Source of the DNA: Clostridium paraputrificum | GTDB taxonomy: Bacteria > Bacillota > Clostridia > Clostridiales > Clostridiaceae | NCBI RefSeq assembly: GCF_900447045.1 | Contig: NZ_UAWH01000005.1 | Location: forward strand, 558,001-622,000 | Direction of reading: 5' to 3' | DNA: 64,000 bases | Shown here: piece after piece, positions 26,273-34,764 of the stretch | How the letters are laid out: the number at the start of each line of letters is the position of its first letter | How positions within the stretch are numbered: the stretch's first letter is position 1 | Program-made: the position numbers and the translations under genes | The notes under the pieces: model-generated | Told to the model about the DNA's origin: nothing | The model's database searches: none | What the model saw: only the letters and a program-made list of their open reading frames with translations

Positions 26273-27241
26273 TTGAAAATTGAAATAGGATCTAATGAAG
26301 CAGGGCAAAGATTAGATAAATTTTTAAGAAAATTGTTAAAGGATGTTCCTTTAAGTGCAATTTTTAAAGCAATTAGAAAAGGTGACATAAGAGTAAACGG
26401 AAAGAAACAAAAGGAAAAATATTCATTACTTGAAGGTGATGAAGTTGAAATTAGATACATACAAAGTAAGAAGGAAAATAAAACCAACTTTATCCAAGTT
26501 GATTCATCAGGATTGAAAGTTGTATATGAGGATGAAAATGTTTTAATAGTAGAAAAGTGGCCAGGAGTGTTAGTTCATCCAGATAGTAAGGGAAGTGAAG
26601 CTACATTAACAGATTATGTACTTTCGTATCTAAACGAAAAGGGTGACTATAGACCAGAAGAAGAGATAACTTTCACACCAGCATCTTGCAATAGATTAGA
26701 TAGAAATACTTCAGGTGTAGTTATTTTTGGTAAGAACTTTGAAGCTTTAAAGACTTTAAATGAAGTAGTTAGAGAAGGTCAAGTTAAGAAATACTATTAT
26801 ACTTTGGTTAAAGGAAAGCTAAAGGATGGCGTATATAAAGGGTACATATTAAAGAATGAAGAAGCCAATATTTCAAGAGTATTTGATAAACAAGTTTCAA
26901 ATTCTAAAGAAATATCTATGGAAGTTAAAACTGTTCAAACAAATGGGGCCTTCTCACTATTAGAAATTGATCTTATAACAGGAAGAAGTCATCAAATTAG
27001 AGCACACTTAGCTCATTTAGGAAATCCAGTTATAGGAGATAGTAAATATGGGGATAAGGAACTTAACTCATTCTTTAACAATAAGTTTGGATTAAATTAT
27101 CAGTTCCTTTATGCATATAAGCTTATATTTAGAGAAGTTGGAGGCAAGTTATCTTATTTAAAGAACAAAACAATAGCAGCTGCTTTACCTCCAATATTTA
27201 AGAAAATAAAAAGTGATGTGTTTAAATTTTCTATAAGATAG
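26273..27241 (+). CDS. RluA-family pseudouridine synthase
   Basis: The TTG start at 26273 follows TAGGAG by 10 bases. The 322 residues contain an N-terminal S4 RNA-binding domain (about 1-75, QRLDKFLRK) and a catalytic domain with CNRLDRNTSG (about 138-147). Its Asp is the nucleophile that isomerises uridine in RNA. GRSHQIRAHL and GDSKYGD are the other family motifs. It is most like RluC/RluD enzymes that modify 23S rRNA, but the target position cannot be read from sequence. It ends 10 bases before the flippase gene. Confidence 0.93.
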   Translation: MKIEIGSNEAGQRLDKFLRKLLKDVPLSAIFKAIRKGDIRVNGKKQKEKYSLLEGDEVEIRYIQSKKENKTNFIQVDSSGLKVVYEDENVLIVEKWPGVLVHPDSKGSEATLTDYVLSYLNEKGDYRPEEEITFTPASCNRLDRNTSGVVIFGKNFEALKTLNEVVREGQVKKYYYTLVKGKLKDGVYKGYILKNEEANISRVFDKQVSNSKEISMEVKTVQTNGAFSLLEIDLITGRSHQIRAHLAHLGNPVIGDSKYGDKELNSFFNNKFGLNYQFLYAYKLIFREVGGKLSYLKNKTIAAALPPIFKKIKSDVFKFSIR

Positions 27242-27251
27242 GAGAATTGGT

Positions 27252-28865
27252 ATGGGAGAGGAGCATTCAGCAGCAAAGGGAGTCTTTATACTTTCCGTTG
27301 CTGGGATGGTGGCAAAGTTTATATCGGTTTTTTATAGTCCAATTTTAGTATCTATATTAGATGTAGATGGGTTTGGAATATACTCAAGAACTACTGAAAT
27401 ATTTTTATTTATTTATGCAATCACCTGTATGGGAGCACAACCTGCAGTAGCAAAGGTTGTATCTGAACTTTCTGCTCTTGGAAATGAAGAGGGAGCAAAG
27501 AAAGCTTTAAGGATATCAAGGAAATTTTATATAATTCTAGGAGGAGGGCTTGGAATCTTAATGATGATTCTAGCTATTCCTCTATGTAATTTATTTGGAA
27601 TACCGGATACTGCCTATGGTGTAATGGCTTTAGGACCATGTGTTTTAATAACTTGTATTCTTTCTGCTTATAGAGGATATATGCAAGGAAAAGGACATAT
27701 GACTCAAATTGCAATATCTCAAGTTATAGAACAACTTATAAATGTAATTTTAAGTTTATTATGTGCTTATATTCTTGTCCAAGTATCTTTAGCTGCAGGA
27801 AATGCAGGTGCACAAGTTGGTACATCTGTAGGGGCTTTATTTGCTATGCTATATTTAATCTACAGTTTAGATAAAAAGTATAGCAAAGAGGAAGAAGAGA
27901 TAGAGAGTCTTACAAACGTAAGAAAAGTTAGTGAGAAGAAAATACTAAGAAAAATTATAATGTATTCTATCCCTATAACATTAAGTACAGGAATGCAAAA
28001 TTTCGGTGGGCTAGTAGATATGGTAAATGTAAATTCTAGGTTAATATTTGCTGGATTTGATAGAAGAATGGCGGATACATTATATGGACAACTAGGTATG
28101 TATAAAACATTGTTAAGTGTACCATTGGTAGTCATTACATCTATAGGAACTACTACTTTACCATCAATTGCAAGGTCAATGGTTCTTAATGAAAGAAGAG
28201 AAGTAAAGAGAAAGATTGCATATGCATTTAAGATGGCTTTTTCAATAGCAATACCAGCTGCAGTTGGGCTTTCAATGTTAAGTGAGTTAGTATATGCTAC
28301 TTTATATAATAGAACTGATGGTCATAAGCTTATGATGATTGGAGCATTTATATTAATTTTATATACAACTACACAAATTCAAGCTGTTATTATGCAAAGT
28401 ATAAATAAATTATATTTTATACTAGGAACATTTATGGCGGGTATAGTAACGAAGATTATAGTTAATTATATTTTTGTTGGTATTCCAGGTATAAATATTT
28501 ATGGTGTTTTAATAGGTAATGTATTTTGGCATCTAATTCCGGCAATTTTAAACCATAAAAAACTTTGTAAGATTATGAGGATGAAGTTATCCATTCCAAA
28601 GTTAGTAATAAAGCCAGTGATAGCATCAATTGTTATGGCAGGAGTCATATACTTATTAAAATTACCGTTAAAGTATGTGTTTGAGGTTATCTCTCTATCT
28701 AGAGTTACAGCAGCTCCTATTACAATAATAATTATTGCAATAGGTGGAATTGTTTATTTATACCTAATGATAGTAATGGGGGGAATTAGAAAGAGTGATA
28801 TACAAACTATATCACCAAAGTTAATAAGAATAATGCCACGATTTATGAGAAGAAAACTTAGATAA
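27252..28865 (+). CDS. MOP-superfamily lipid flippase (SpoVB/MurJ/YtgP type)
   Basis: The 537-residue polytopic protein has about 14 predicted membrane helices in two halves, opening with a GVFILSVAGMVAKFISV helix typical of the polysaccharide-export branch of the MOP superfamily. Members flip undecaprenyl-linked wall or polymer precursors across the membrane. YtgP/MurJ-like lipid II flippase and SpoVB are both possible; length and the N-terminal EEHSAAKG motif favour the YtgP side. It closes the 23-28.9 kb gene string and is followed by a terminator. A second paralogue lies at 29623. Confidence 0.88.
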   Translation: MGEEHSAAKGVFILSVAGMVAKFISVFYSPILVSILDVDGFGIYSRTTEIFLFIYAITCMGAQPAVAKVVSELSALGNEEGAKKALRISRKFYIILGGGLGILMMILAIPLCNLFGIPDTAYGVMALGPCVLITCILSAYRGYMQGKGHMTQIAISQVIEQLINVILSLLCAYILVQVSLAAGNAGAQVGTSVGALFAMLYLIYSLDKKYSKEEEEIESLTNVRKVSEKKILRKIIMYSIPITLSTGMQNFGGLVDMVNVNSRLIFAGFDRRMADTLYGQLGMYKTLLSVPLVVITSIGTTTLPSIARSMVLNERREVKRKIAYAFKMAFSIAIPAAVGLSMLSELVYATLYNRTDGHKLMMIGAFILILYTTTQIQAVIMQSINKLYFILGTFMAGIVTKIIVNYIFVGIPGINIYGVLIGNVFWHLIPAILNHKKLCKIMRMKLSIPKLVIKPVIASIVMAGVIYLLKLPLKYVFEVISLSRVTAAPITIIIIAIGGIVYLYLMIVMGGIRKSDIQTISPKLIRIMPRFMRRKLR

Positions 28866-28885
28866 GATAGAAATAATATATTTTT

Positions 28886-28918
28886 AAGAAACTGCTTTTG
28901 GCAGTTTCTTTTATTTTT
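28886..28918 (+). terminator. Rho-independent terminator
   Basis: AAGAAACTGC and GCAGTTTCTT pair around TTTTG, then TTATTTTT. The T-run overlaps the stop of the convergent minus-strand gene. Confidence 0.88.
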
Positions 28919-29375
28919 ACATAAAATCTAGTTGTTCGGCTATTCCTTCTTTAATATATAGAAATTCTCTTAGAGGTTTTCCATCTACGTACTTCCAAAC
29001 TTTAATTTTAGTTGGTATAACCTTGTAGACAACTTGTCCGTCCAATAAGCCGTAGGCATCAAAAGAACTAGGATGCACTGATTTATAAAGATTCATTAAT
29101 TCAGTGTTTTTAGGATCTTTCCAATCTCCGATTTCTTCAGCAATACCTTCTATAGAAATATTATTAAAGCAAAGAGATACATTGTTATTATTGCTTATTT
29201 CATCATATTTTAAGTAGCATTTATTAGTTTGAAAATATATATCTAAGCCATTGTTAATAATACTCATAGTTCTAGATGATACTTTATCCTTATAGGAAGT
29301 AGATAATACCCAATTTCTATTTTTTTCAAGAGTAGAGATTATTTCGGATTTAGCATTTTCATAGTTAATTCTCAT
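28917..29375 (-). CDS. Pyridoxamine 5'-phosphate oxidase-like FMN-binding protein
   Basis: The start is ATG 29375, preceded by GGAGGG; the frame opens 17 codons earlier without a site. The 152 residues form a split barrel: VLSTSYKDKVSSRTMSII is the first two strands that cradle flavin, and further strands (DIYFQTN, VSLCFNN, IEGIAEEI) follow. A C-terminal IKVWKY motif completes the family look. Such proteins bind FMN or related cofactors and are general stress or redox proteins; true PdxH activity is unlikely because several PLP-binding residues are missing. It is a single gene. Confidence 0.82.
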   Translation of the reverse strand: MRINYENAKSEIISTLEKNRNWVLSTSYKDKVSSRTMSIINNGLDIYFQTNKCYLKYDEISNNNNVSLCFNNISIEGIAEEIGDWKDPKNTELMNLYKSVHPSSFDAYGLLDGQVVYKVIPTKIKVWKYVDGKPLREFLYIKEGIAEQLDFM

Positions 29376-29536
29376 TACAACCCTCCAAATACACATAATA
29401 TATAGTATATCTATAATATTACACAAATTTGGTTGTTAGGTAAATATATGAAGTATTGAAAAAAAGTGTTTGGTAGGAGGGGGATTTTAAAGCATAGATC
29501 AGTTATAAAAATATAATTTATTTATCTTCAATATAA

Positions 29537-29616
29537 GTGGAGTGGATATTTGTTTTTCTGTAACTTATAGTTTTTCACGGAACAAACAAGATAAATATCC
29601 ACTACACTTTTTTATT
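29537..29616 (+). ncRNA. Conserved structured RNA element, copy B (family not recognised)
   Basis: The 18-base arm AGTGGAGTGGATATTTGT pairs with ATAAATATCCACTACACT (one mismatch, one G-U), enclosing TGTAACTT, a small CTGTA/TATAG hairpin and GGAACAAA, then TTTTTT. It is the same plan as copy A at 16889. Here no plus-strand gene follows: the convergent flippase gene begins its 3' end 7 bases later, so this looks like a complete, self-terminating RNA. A possible -10 (TATAAT, 29512-29517) lacks a good -35. Confidence 0.55.
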
Positions 29617-29622
29617 GGTCCA

Positions 29623-31122
29623 TTATTCTTCAAACTCTCCAAATGTTCCCCAGAATACAAATATTACAAAGGTTAAAATTATTATAAATATAGTATTCGC
29701 AAAATTTAGAGGTAAAAAGAATTTTCTAATTATCGTACGTAAAACTAAAAATGTTAAAACTGCAAGTAATGTAAATATTATTACATTAGCTAAGGATAAC
29801 TTTAATTCAATATGTTTTTTAACCTCATAAAGATTTATCACTAAGCTTACTAGAGAAGTAAAGAATAAGGTAATTACATATCCATAAATATTTATACTAG
29901 GGATGGATGTAAATACATATAAGCCTACTAATTCTAATGCTGCTACTATAAGTGAATTCCTTAGAATTATTCCTTGTTTATTTATGCCGTTTAATATACC
30001 GAACATCGTTGTAGATGTAAAAAATACTGGAGCAGTTAATCCAGCATATAAGATGTATTTGCCAAGGTCATCTCTTTGATAGAAAAGTTCACCTAATGAA
30101 TTGGGAATTAGACAGCATATAGTTGTGGTAGCAAGTCCTAGTATAAATGCTATTTTTATTACTTTTCTAATTCTTACAGCTGCATCATAATAATTTCCTT
30201 TAACAAGGGTTTGTGATAAGTCTGGTATAAGTAATGTGTTTATGGAGCTTACAACAATCAAAGGGATTCCAATAATCATCATAGCCATACCTGAGAACTT
30301 TCCAATCGTAGCAAGAGCTTCTGTATGATCAAAACCTGCTGTAATTAGACACCTAGGTACAACTAGGGTTGATAATGTATTAAATATATTACTTAAGAAT
30401 CCATTTAAGGTTAGTGGTAAGCAAATTATAAGTACATTGAACAGTAATTGAGATCTTCTTTCTGTTTTTTCATAAGTCTTTGGTAGTTTCTTAGCACACT
30501 GCCTATAATAAAAATAAAGTAGAACTAAACTTTGTAGTTCTCCTAAACACAGAGCAACGTAGCATAAAGTTACTAAAGTTGTAAGTTCTTTTGCAGAGAA
30601 AAGAAAAATTAATATTGCTACTGTTAAAATTCTTAATGCTTTTTCAAATATGTCTATTATTGCAGGCATTGTGATTTTTGATGTTCCCCAAAAATATCCC
30701 TTTAGAATGTTAGATAATGCTATAAATATCATAGCTGGACAAGTAACTCTAATTGCATCAATGGCTCTTACATCATTTATGCCATATTTACCTATAAAAG
30801 GTGCAAATATAAATACTAAAATTCCAATAACTATTGCCCATACGATATTGAATACAGCAACTGTATTTATAGTCTTTATTAGATTTCCATTTTCTTGTTT
30901 CTCAGCATATACAGCAGAGATTTTTGATATGGATGCAGATATTCCTGCTGACATCATACAAATAAAAAGATTATATATTGGCATTACCAAGTTATATAAT
31001 CCCATTCCTTCAGGACCTAACACATGTGATAGGTATATTGAAAATATGAATCCTAATATTCCAGTGGTGATATTTGAGGCTGTAAGTAAAAATGAGTTCT
31101 TAAAAAAATTGTCTTTCTCCAA
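29623..31122 (-). CDS. spoVB: MOP-superfamily flippase, SpoVB-like
   Basis: A TTG start at 31122 follows AAAGGAG by 9 bases. The 499 residues have about 13-14 membrane helices. The opening FLLTASNITTGILGFIFSI, then GPEGMGLYNLVMPIYNLF and ISKISA, are typical of the SpoVB group, which is needed for spore cortex peptidoglycan synthesis. B. subtilis SpoVB has 518 residues. It is a paralogue of the 27252 gene on the opposite strand. No sigma-E promoter is convincing in the AT-rich upstream region. Flippase specificity cannot be read from sequence. Confidence 0.8.
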   Translation of the reverse strand: MEKDNFFKNSFLLTASNITTGILGFIFSIYLSHVLGPEGMGLYNLVMPIYNLFICMMSAGISASISKISAVYAEKQENGNLIKTINTVAVFNIVWAIVIGILVFIFAPFIGKYGINDVRAIDAIRVTCPAMIFIALSNILKGYFWGTSKITMPAIIDIFEKALRILTVAILIFLFSAKELTTLVTLCYVALCLGELQSLVLLYFYYRQCAKKLPKTYEKTERRSQLLFNVLIICLPLTLNGFLSNIFNTLSTLVVPRCLITAGFDHTEALATIGKFSGMAMMIIGIPLIVVSSINTLLIPDLSQTLVKGNYYDAAVRIRKVIKIAFILGLATTTICCLIPNSLGELFYQRDDLGKYILYAGLTAPVFFTSTTMFGILNGINKQGIILRNSLIVAALELVGLYVFTSIPSINIYGYVITLFFTSLVSLVINLYEVKKHIELKLSLANVIIFTLLAVLTFLVLRTIIRKFFLPLNFANTIFIIILTFVIFVFWGTFGEFEE

Positions 31123-31139
31123 AGCTATTCACTCCTTTA

Positions 31140-31571
31140 GATTACAATAAATCATATTCGGTTAAGGGAAGAAATATAACAAAAAGAGTAGGAGTAATGG
31201 GGATAAGAGAGATAAGAAGAGTAAGAGGAATAAAAAAAGATAAAAAGAAATAGGAGGCTAATAAAGATAAGAGAGCTGGTTAATGTGATTGAGTTTTTTT
31301 ATTTGTTATTCAGAATGTGATTGAGGAGTTGGTAAAATCTTTTCGTGTCAATGATTAATTAATAGTGTTGGATAATATAAATAATAAAAAAAATATTATT
31401 TATATATCTTTTAAAAGAATTTATCTTAGAAAAATTCTTTTGTGGCAAAAAAATATAAGAATATATAAATATAACAATATATAAATATATCATTATTTGA
31501 AAGGGAATTGGCTAATTAGGATATCTAGATATGAATATTAGTTTGTGAGTTGTAAAATTCAATAGATTAAA
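31140..31571. other. 430-base gene-less region: purine tract and AT-rich repeats
   Basis: The first 120 bases are a purine-rich plus-strand tract (AAGAGTAGG, GATAAGAGAG types). A 12-base direct repeat AATGTGATTGAG occurs at 31282-31293 and 31314-31325. AAAAGAATTT/AAATTCTTTT forms a hairpin near 31411-31441. AATATATAAATATA is repeated with period 16 at 31460-31489. I see no ORF with a ribosome site and no clear promoter. Confidence 0.6.
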
Positions 31572-31604
31572 ATGAAAAGCCCTGCAAAAAGCAGAGCTCT
31601 TTTA
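31572..31604 (-). terminator. Terminator of the aminopeptidase gene (minus strand)
   Basis: On the minus strand AGAGCTCTGC and GCAGGGCTTTT pair (G-U included) around TTTTT, then CATTTT. The AAAA/TTTT flanks make it usable on both strands. Confidence 0.8.
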
Positions 31605-31605
31605 T

Positions 31606-32721
31606 TTATATAAGATTTTCTGGGTTCAAACATTTTAATTCGTCTATTACAAATAGTCCATCTTTTCTTATTAAAACATCATCAAAGTAAATTTCTCCTC
31701 CACCGTATTCATGTCTTTGTATAAGAACTAGATCCCAATGAAGAGCAGATTTATTTCCATTAAAGGCATCATCATAAGAAGCACCTGGTGTAAAGTGGAT
31801 AGAACCAGTTATCTTTTCATCGAATAAAGTATCTTTCATTGGTTCTAGTATGTAAGGATTAACACCTATAGCAAACTCACCAACATATCTTGCTCCTTCA
31901 TCAATATTAAACACCTTGTTGATTCTTTCAGTATCATTAGCTGTAGCTTCAACAATCTTTCCATCTTTGAAAGTAAGTTTTACATTTTCATATGTAAATC
32001 CTTCTCTAAGTGATGGAGTGTTATATGTTATTGTACCATTAACAGAGTTCTTAACAGGAGCTGTATAAACTTCACCATCAGGAATGTTAGCTTCTCCAGC
32101 ACATTTAATTGCAGGAATATCCTTTATTGAGAAAGTTAAATCTGTACCTTCAGCTGTTAATCTAACTTTATCAGTTCTATCCATTAAAGCTACTAATTTA
32201 TCCATAGCTTCAGACATTTTTGAGTAGTCTAAGTTACAAACATTAAAGTAATAATCTTCAAAAGCTTCTGTACTCATATTTGCAGCTTGAGCCATTGAGT
32301 AGTTAGGGTATCTTAAAACAACCCATCTAGTTTTAGGAACTCTAATTTCTCCATGAACTGGGTTAGCAAAATATTTACTATATAAAGAAAGTTTTTCTGA
32401 TGGGACATCTGAAGTTTCAGCAGAGTTTTGTCCTGCTCTTATTCCTATGTAAGCATCCATATCTGACATTCTAGCAGCTTCATATTTAGCCATTAATTCT
32501 AACTGTTCTTTAGAAGCTCCCATTAAAATTTCTCTATCTACTTCTTTATTTTTTAATGTAACTAGAGGTATAGCTTTTGCTTTATAAGCTTCTTTAACTA
32601 GTTCTTTAACTAATGCCTCGCAATCACCTATACCTTCTATTAAAACTTTTTCTCCCTTTTTAAGCCTACAGGAATAATTTATTAAGTTGTGGGCTAGTTT
32701 AGTAAATCGTGGGTCTTTCAT
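31606..32721 (-). CDS. M29 family aminopeptidase (AmpS/AmpT type)
   Basis: The 371-residue length is typical. Residues about 1-100 form the N-terminal half of thermophilic-type metallo-aminopeptidases. The C-terminal half carries the metal ligands: the GEANIPDGE and EGARYVGE acidic motifs, then SALHWDL and the final HEYGGGEIYFDD. These cobalt- or zinc-dependent enzymes remove N-terminal residues (often Leu) from peptides in the cytoplasm. AGGAGG-like AAAGGAGGAAA precedes the ATG. It is a single-gene unit, ending in a bidirectional terminator. Confidence 0.94.
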   Translation of the reverse strand: MKDPRFTKLAHNLINYSCRLKKGEKVLIEGIGDCEALVKELVKEAYKAKAIPLVTLKNKEVDREILMGASKEQLELMAKYEAARMSDMDAYIGIRAGQNSAETSDVPSEKLSLYSKYFANPVHGEIRVPKTRWVVLRYPNYSMAQAANMSTEAFEDYYFNVCNLDYSKMSEAMDKLVALMDRTDKVRLTAEGTDLTFSIKDIPAIKCAGEANIPDGEVYTAPVKNSVNGTITYNTPSLREGFTYENVKLTFKDGKIVEATANDTERINKVFNIDEGARYVGEFAIGVNPYILEPMKDTLFDEKITGSIHFTPGASYDDAFNGNKSALHWDLVLIQRHEYGGGEIYFDDVLIRKDGLFVIDELKCLNPENLI

Positions 32722-32846
32722 AAATTTTCCTCCTTTAATAATGATTATCTTCTAGTATAGCATTAAGAATATAATTTTCAATAATAGGGTTATATTTTGG
32801 GGTTAAAAAAATATAAATTTATAGAGGGATGTTGAGGGGGATAGTT

Positions 32847-34112
32847 ATGAAGAAATTTCTTAAGTTTTGTTTGATGTCTATAATTATAGTTACGTTAGCT
32901 TTTATTACTTATAAAGTGTCAGATAAATATAATTTGGACATTCTTAAGGATGATATAGATTGTACTATAATAACAAAAGGAGTAGAAAACTCTAGAGCTA
33001 TAGCCTTAGATGAGAATGGTATTATGTACATAGCATTTGATGATTCTATTAAACAAATTGATAATGATGGTAAGGAAAAGCTTATTTATAAGGATAAGAA
33101 CTTAAAGATTGAGGATTTAGCCTATAAGGATGGAGCTTTATATTTTATTTCTGATAGCAGATTAAATAAATTTTTGTTAAGTAACAATACTGTACAGGTA
33201 TTAATTGATAATATTCCTCTAGGAGGAAATGGAATAGATAGAAAACTATTAATTACTGATAAGGAATCATATATAACAATAGGATCGGTAACTAACTCTG
33301 GAATATCAGAGGGAGATAATTTTGATAGAACTCCAATAGAGTTAACTTTAAATGGCATAAATATTGATGGTACAGGAGCTTTTAAAGGTAATGGGATAAA
33401 ATCTGAACAGGGGGAGGGGATTAAAAGTTCTCCTATAGGTAATGGAACTGTTTATAAGATTTCATTAGAAAGTGGGTCATTAGAACTTTATGCTTGTGGA
33501 ATTAGAGGAATATCTGGTATTGATATTAATTCCGAAAATAATATTATGGCTATTTTTAGTGGAATGAAGGATGTGGGAATAAGACCTGTAAAAAGGGACA
33601 AGGACTATATATATGAACTAAAAAAGAACGAATGGTATGGATTCCCTGATTTTAGTGGAGGGGATAATATCTCTTCTCCTAGATTTAAAGGTGATGAAAT
33701 AATAAAGCCATTACTTAAAACATATCCAAAGAAGTCGCCTCTTGGACCAAGTTATCAACATACCTCAGTTGATTCTTTGAAAGAGTTAGCTATAGATAAA
33801 AACGGGTTAGTTTTTGGTAAGGACACAATGGTATTTTGGGATAAGAGTGAAAATGTTATAGGAGCCTTAGATAAGAATAATGTATATAAAAAAGTTCTTA
33901 AGGTAAGTAATGAGAGTTTCGTGGAAGATATTATTTTTAATGGCAATGAATTTTTAATTTTAGATAGTGGAATTGGGTGCGTTTATAATATAAAAGCTAA
34001 GGAAGGTATCCTTGGATTTACATTACCTGTTATAGTATGGGTATTTGTATTTTTATTGGCTTTTGCAATATTAATGATATTTGTGTATAAAATGAGTAAA
34101 AAAAAGGAATAA
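32847..34112 (+). CDS. Membrane beta-propeller protein, PQQ-glucose dehydrogenase-like fold
   Basis: The start is ATG 32847 because GAGGGGG lies just ahead; the frame opens 6 codons earlier. The 421 residues have an N-terminal membrane helix (about 6-24), about 350 residues of beta-propeller repeats outside, and a C-terminal membrane helix (about 392-414, VWVFVFLLAFAILMIFV) followed by KKK. RGISGIDINSENNIM and WYGFPDFSGGD resemble the blade signatures of soluble sugar dehydrogenases (GSDH/sorbosone type), though catalytic residues cannot be confirmed. A double-anchored propeller suggests binding or scaffolding at the outer membrane face. Function is unknown. Confidence 0.78.
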   Translation: MKKFLKFCLMSIIIVTLAFITYKVSDKYNLDILKDDIDCTIITKGVENSRAIALDENGIMYIAFDDSIKQIDNDGKEKLIYKDKNLKIEDLAYKDGALYFISDSRLNKFLLSNNTVQVLIDNIPLGGNGIDRKLLITDKESYITIGSVTNSGISEGDNFDRTPIELTLNGINIDGTGAFKGNGIKSEQGEGIKSSPIGNGTVYKISLESGSLELYACGIRGISGIDINSENNIMAIFSGMKDVGIRPVKRDKDYIYELKKNEWYGFPDFSGGDNISSPRFKGDEIIKPLLKTYPKKSPLGPSYQHTSVDSLKELAIDKNGLVFGKDTMVFWDKSENVIGALDKNNVYKKVLKVSNESFVEDIIFNGNEFLILDSGIGCVYNIKAKEGILGFTLPVIVWVFVFLLAFAILMIFVYKMSKKKE

Positions 34113-34122
34113 AGTAATTGAT

Positions 34123-34156
34123 AAGGGGACCTAGCTACTGCTTTGGTTCCTTTATT
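34123..34156 (+). terminator. Probable terminator
   Basis: AAGGGGACC pairs imperfectly with GGTTCCTT across a 12-base loop, then TATTT. Confidence 0.45.
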
Positions 34157-34243
34157 TGTTAGTTTGTAAAAAAGAAACAATTGGAGTTATATTAGTTTTA
34201 CATTATGTAAAATTATGGTAATATAATTTTGAGAGGTGATTTT

Positions 34244-34747
34244 ATGGGAAAAACATTGGTTATAAATATGAAAGATATAGTTATTGAAGGAGATATATTA
34301 GATGTTGCTGGAGACATAACAGGAATAATATATAACATTTCAAAAGAGATAGATGATGAAATATCTGTAGATTATGTAGATGGAGAGAATAAGAATTTGT
34401 TAAAGCATAGGAAATATGGAGCTTGCACATTTTTTTTTAATTTAAATAAAGTGTGGGGAAGCAGAAAAAAGGAGAGAATAATAAAAGAGATATCTCAATA
34501 TTTAAATAAGGATGGAGATATATATGTATGGGATATTAATAAGGAAAGAGGAAAAATAATAGATAATAAAGTTAAGGTTATTCTTCCAAATGAAAAAGTA
34601 AAAGAAATAGAATTTAAAAATTATAATCCTTTATTAACATGTTCTTTCGAGGAAGTTAAAAAAATCCTTGAAAAATATTGCAAAATAGAAGAAACTAAAG
34701 TTTGGGAAGATATTTTCTTTATTAAAGCAAAGAAAATAATTGATTAA
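34244..34747 (+). CDS. Small class I methyltransferase-like protein
   Basis: The start is ATG 34244, preceded by GAGAGGTGA; a TTG at 34229 is in frame but overlaps that site. The 167 residues resemble a reduced SAM-dependent methyltransferase core: an acidic strand-turn DILDVAGDITGII where the SAM-binding GxGxG would be, a TFFFNLNKVW strand, GDIYVWDINKERG, and a final antiparallel strand. The Gly-rich loop is degenerate, so activity is doubtful. It ends 17 bases before the B12-binding radical SAM gene and probably shares its transcript. Confidence 0.68.
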   Translation: MGKTLVINMKDIVIEGDILDVAGDITGIIYNISKEIDDEISVDYVDGENKNLLKHRKYGACTFFFNLNKVWGSRKKERIIKEISQYLNKDGDIYVWDINKERGKIIDNKVKVILPNEKVKEIEFKNYNPLLTCSFEEVKKILEKYCKIEETKVWEDIFFIKAKKIID

Positions 34748-34764
34748 CTTTAGGAGGAATAATA

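Noticed and set aside
30650..31150. Long plus-strand frame opposite the spoVB-like gene
   Set aside because: It is the complement of a hydrophobic coding region and lacks a start site; the minus frame has clear family motifs.
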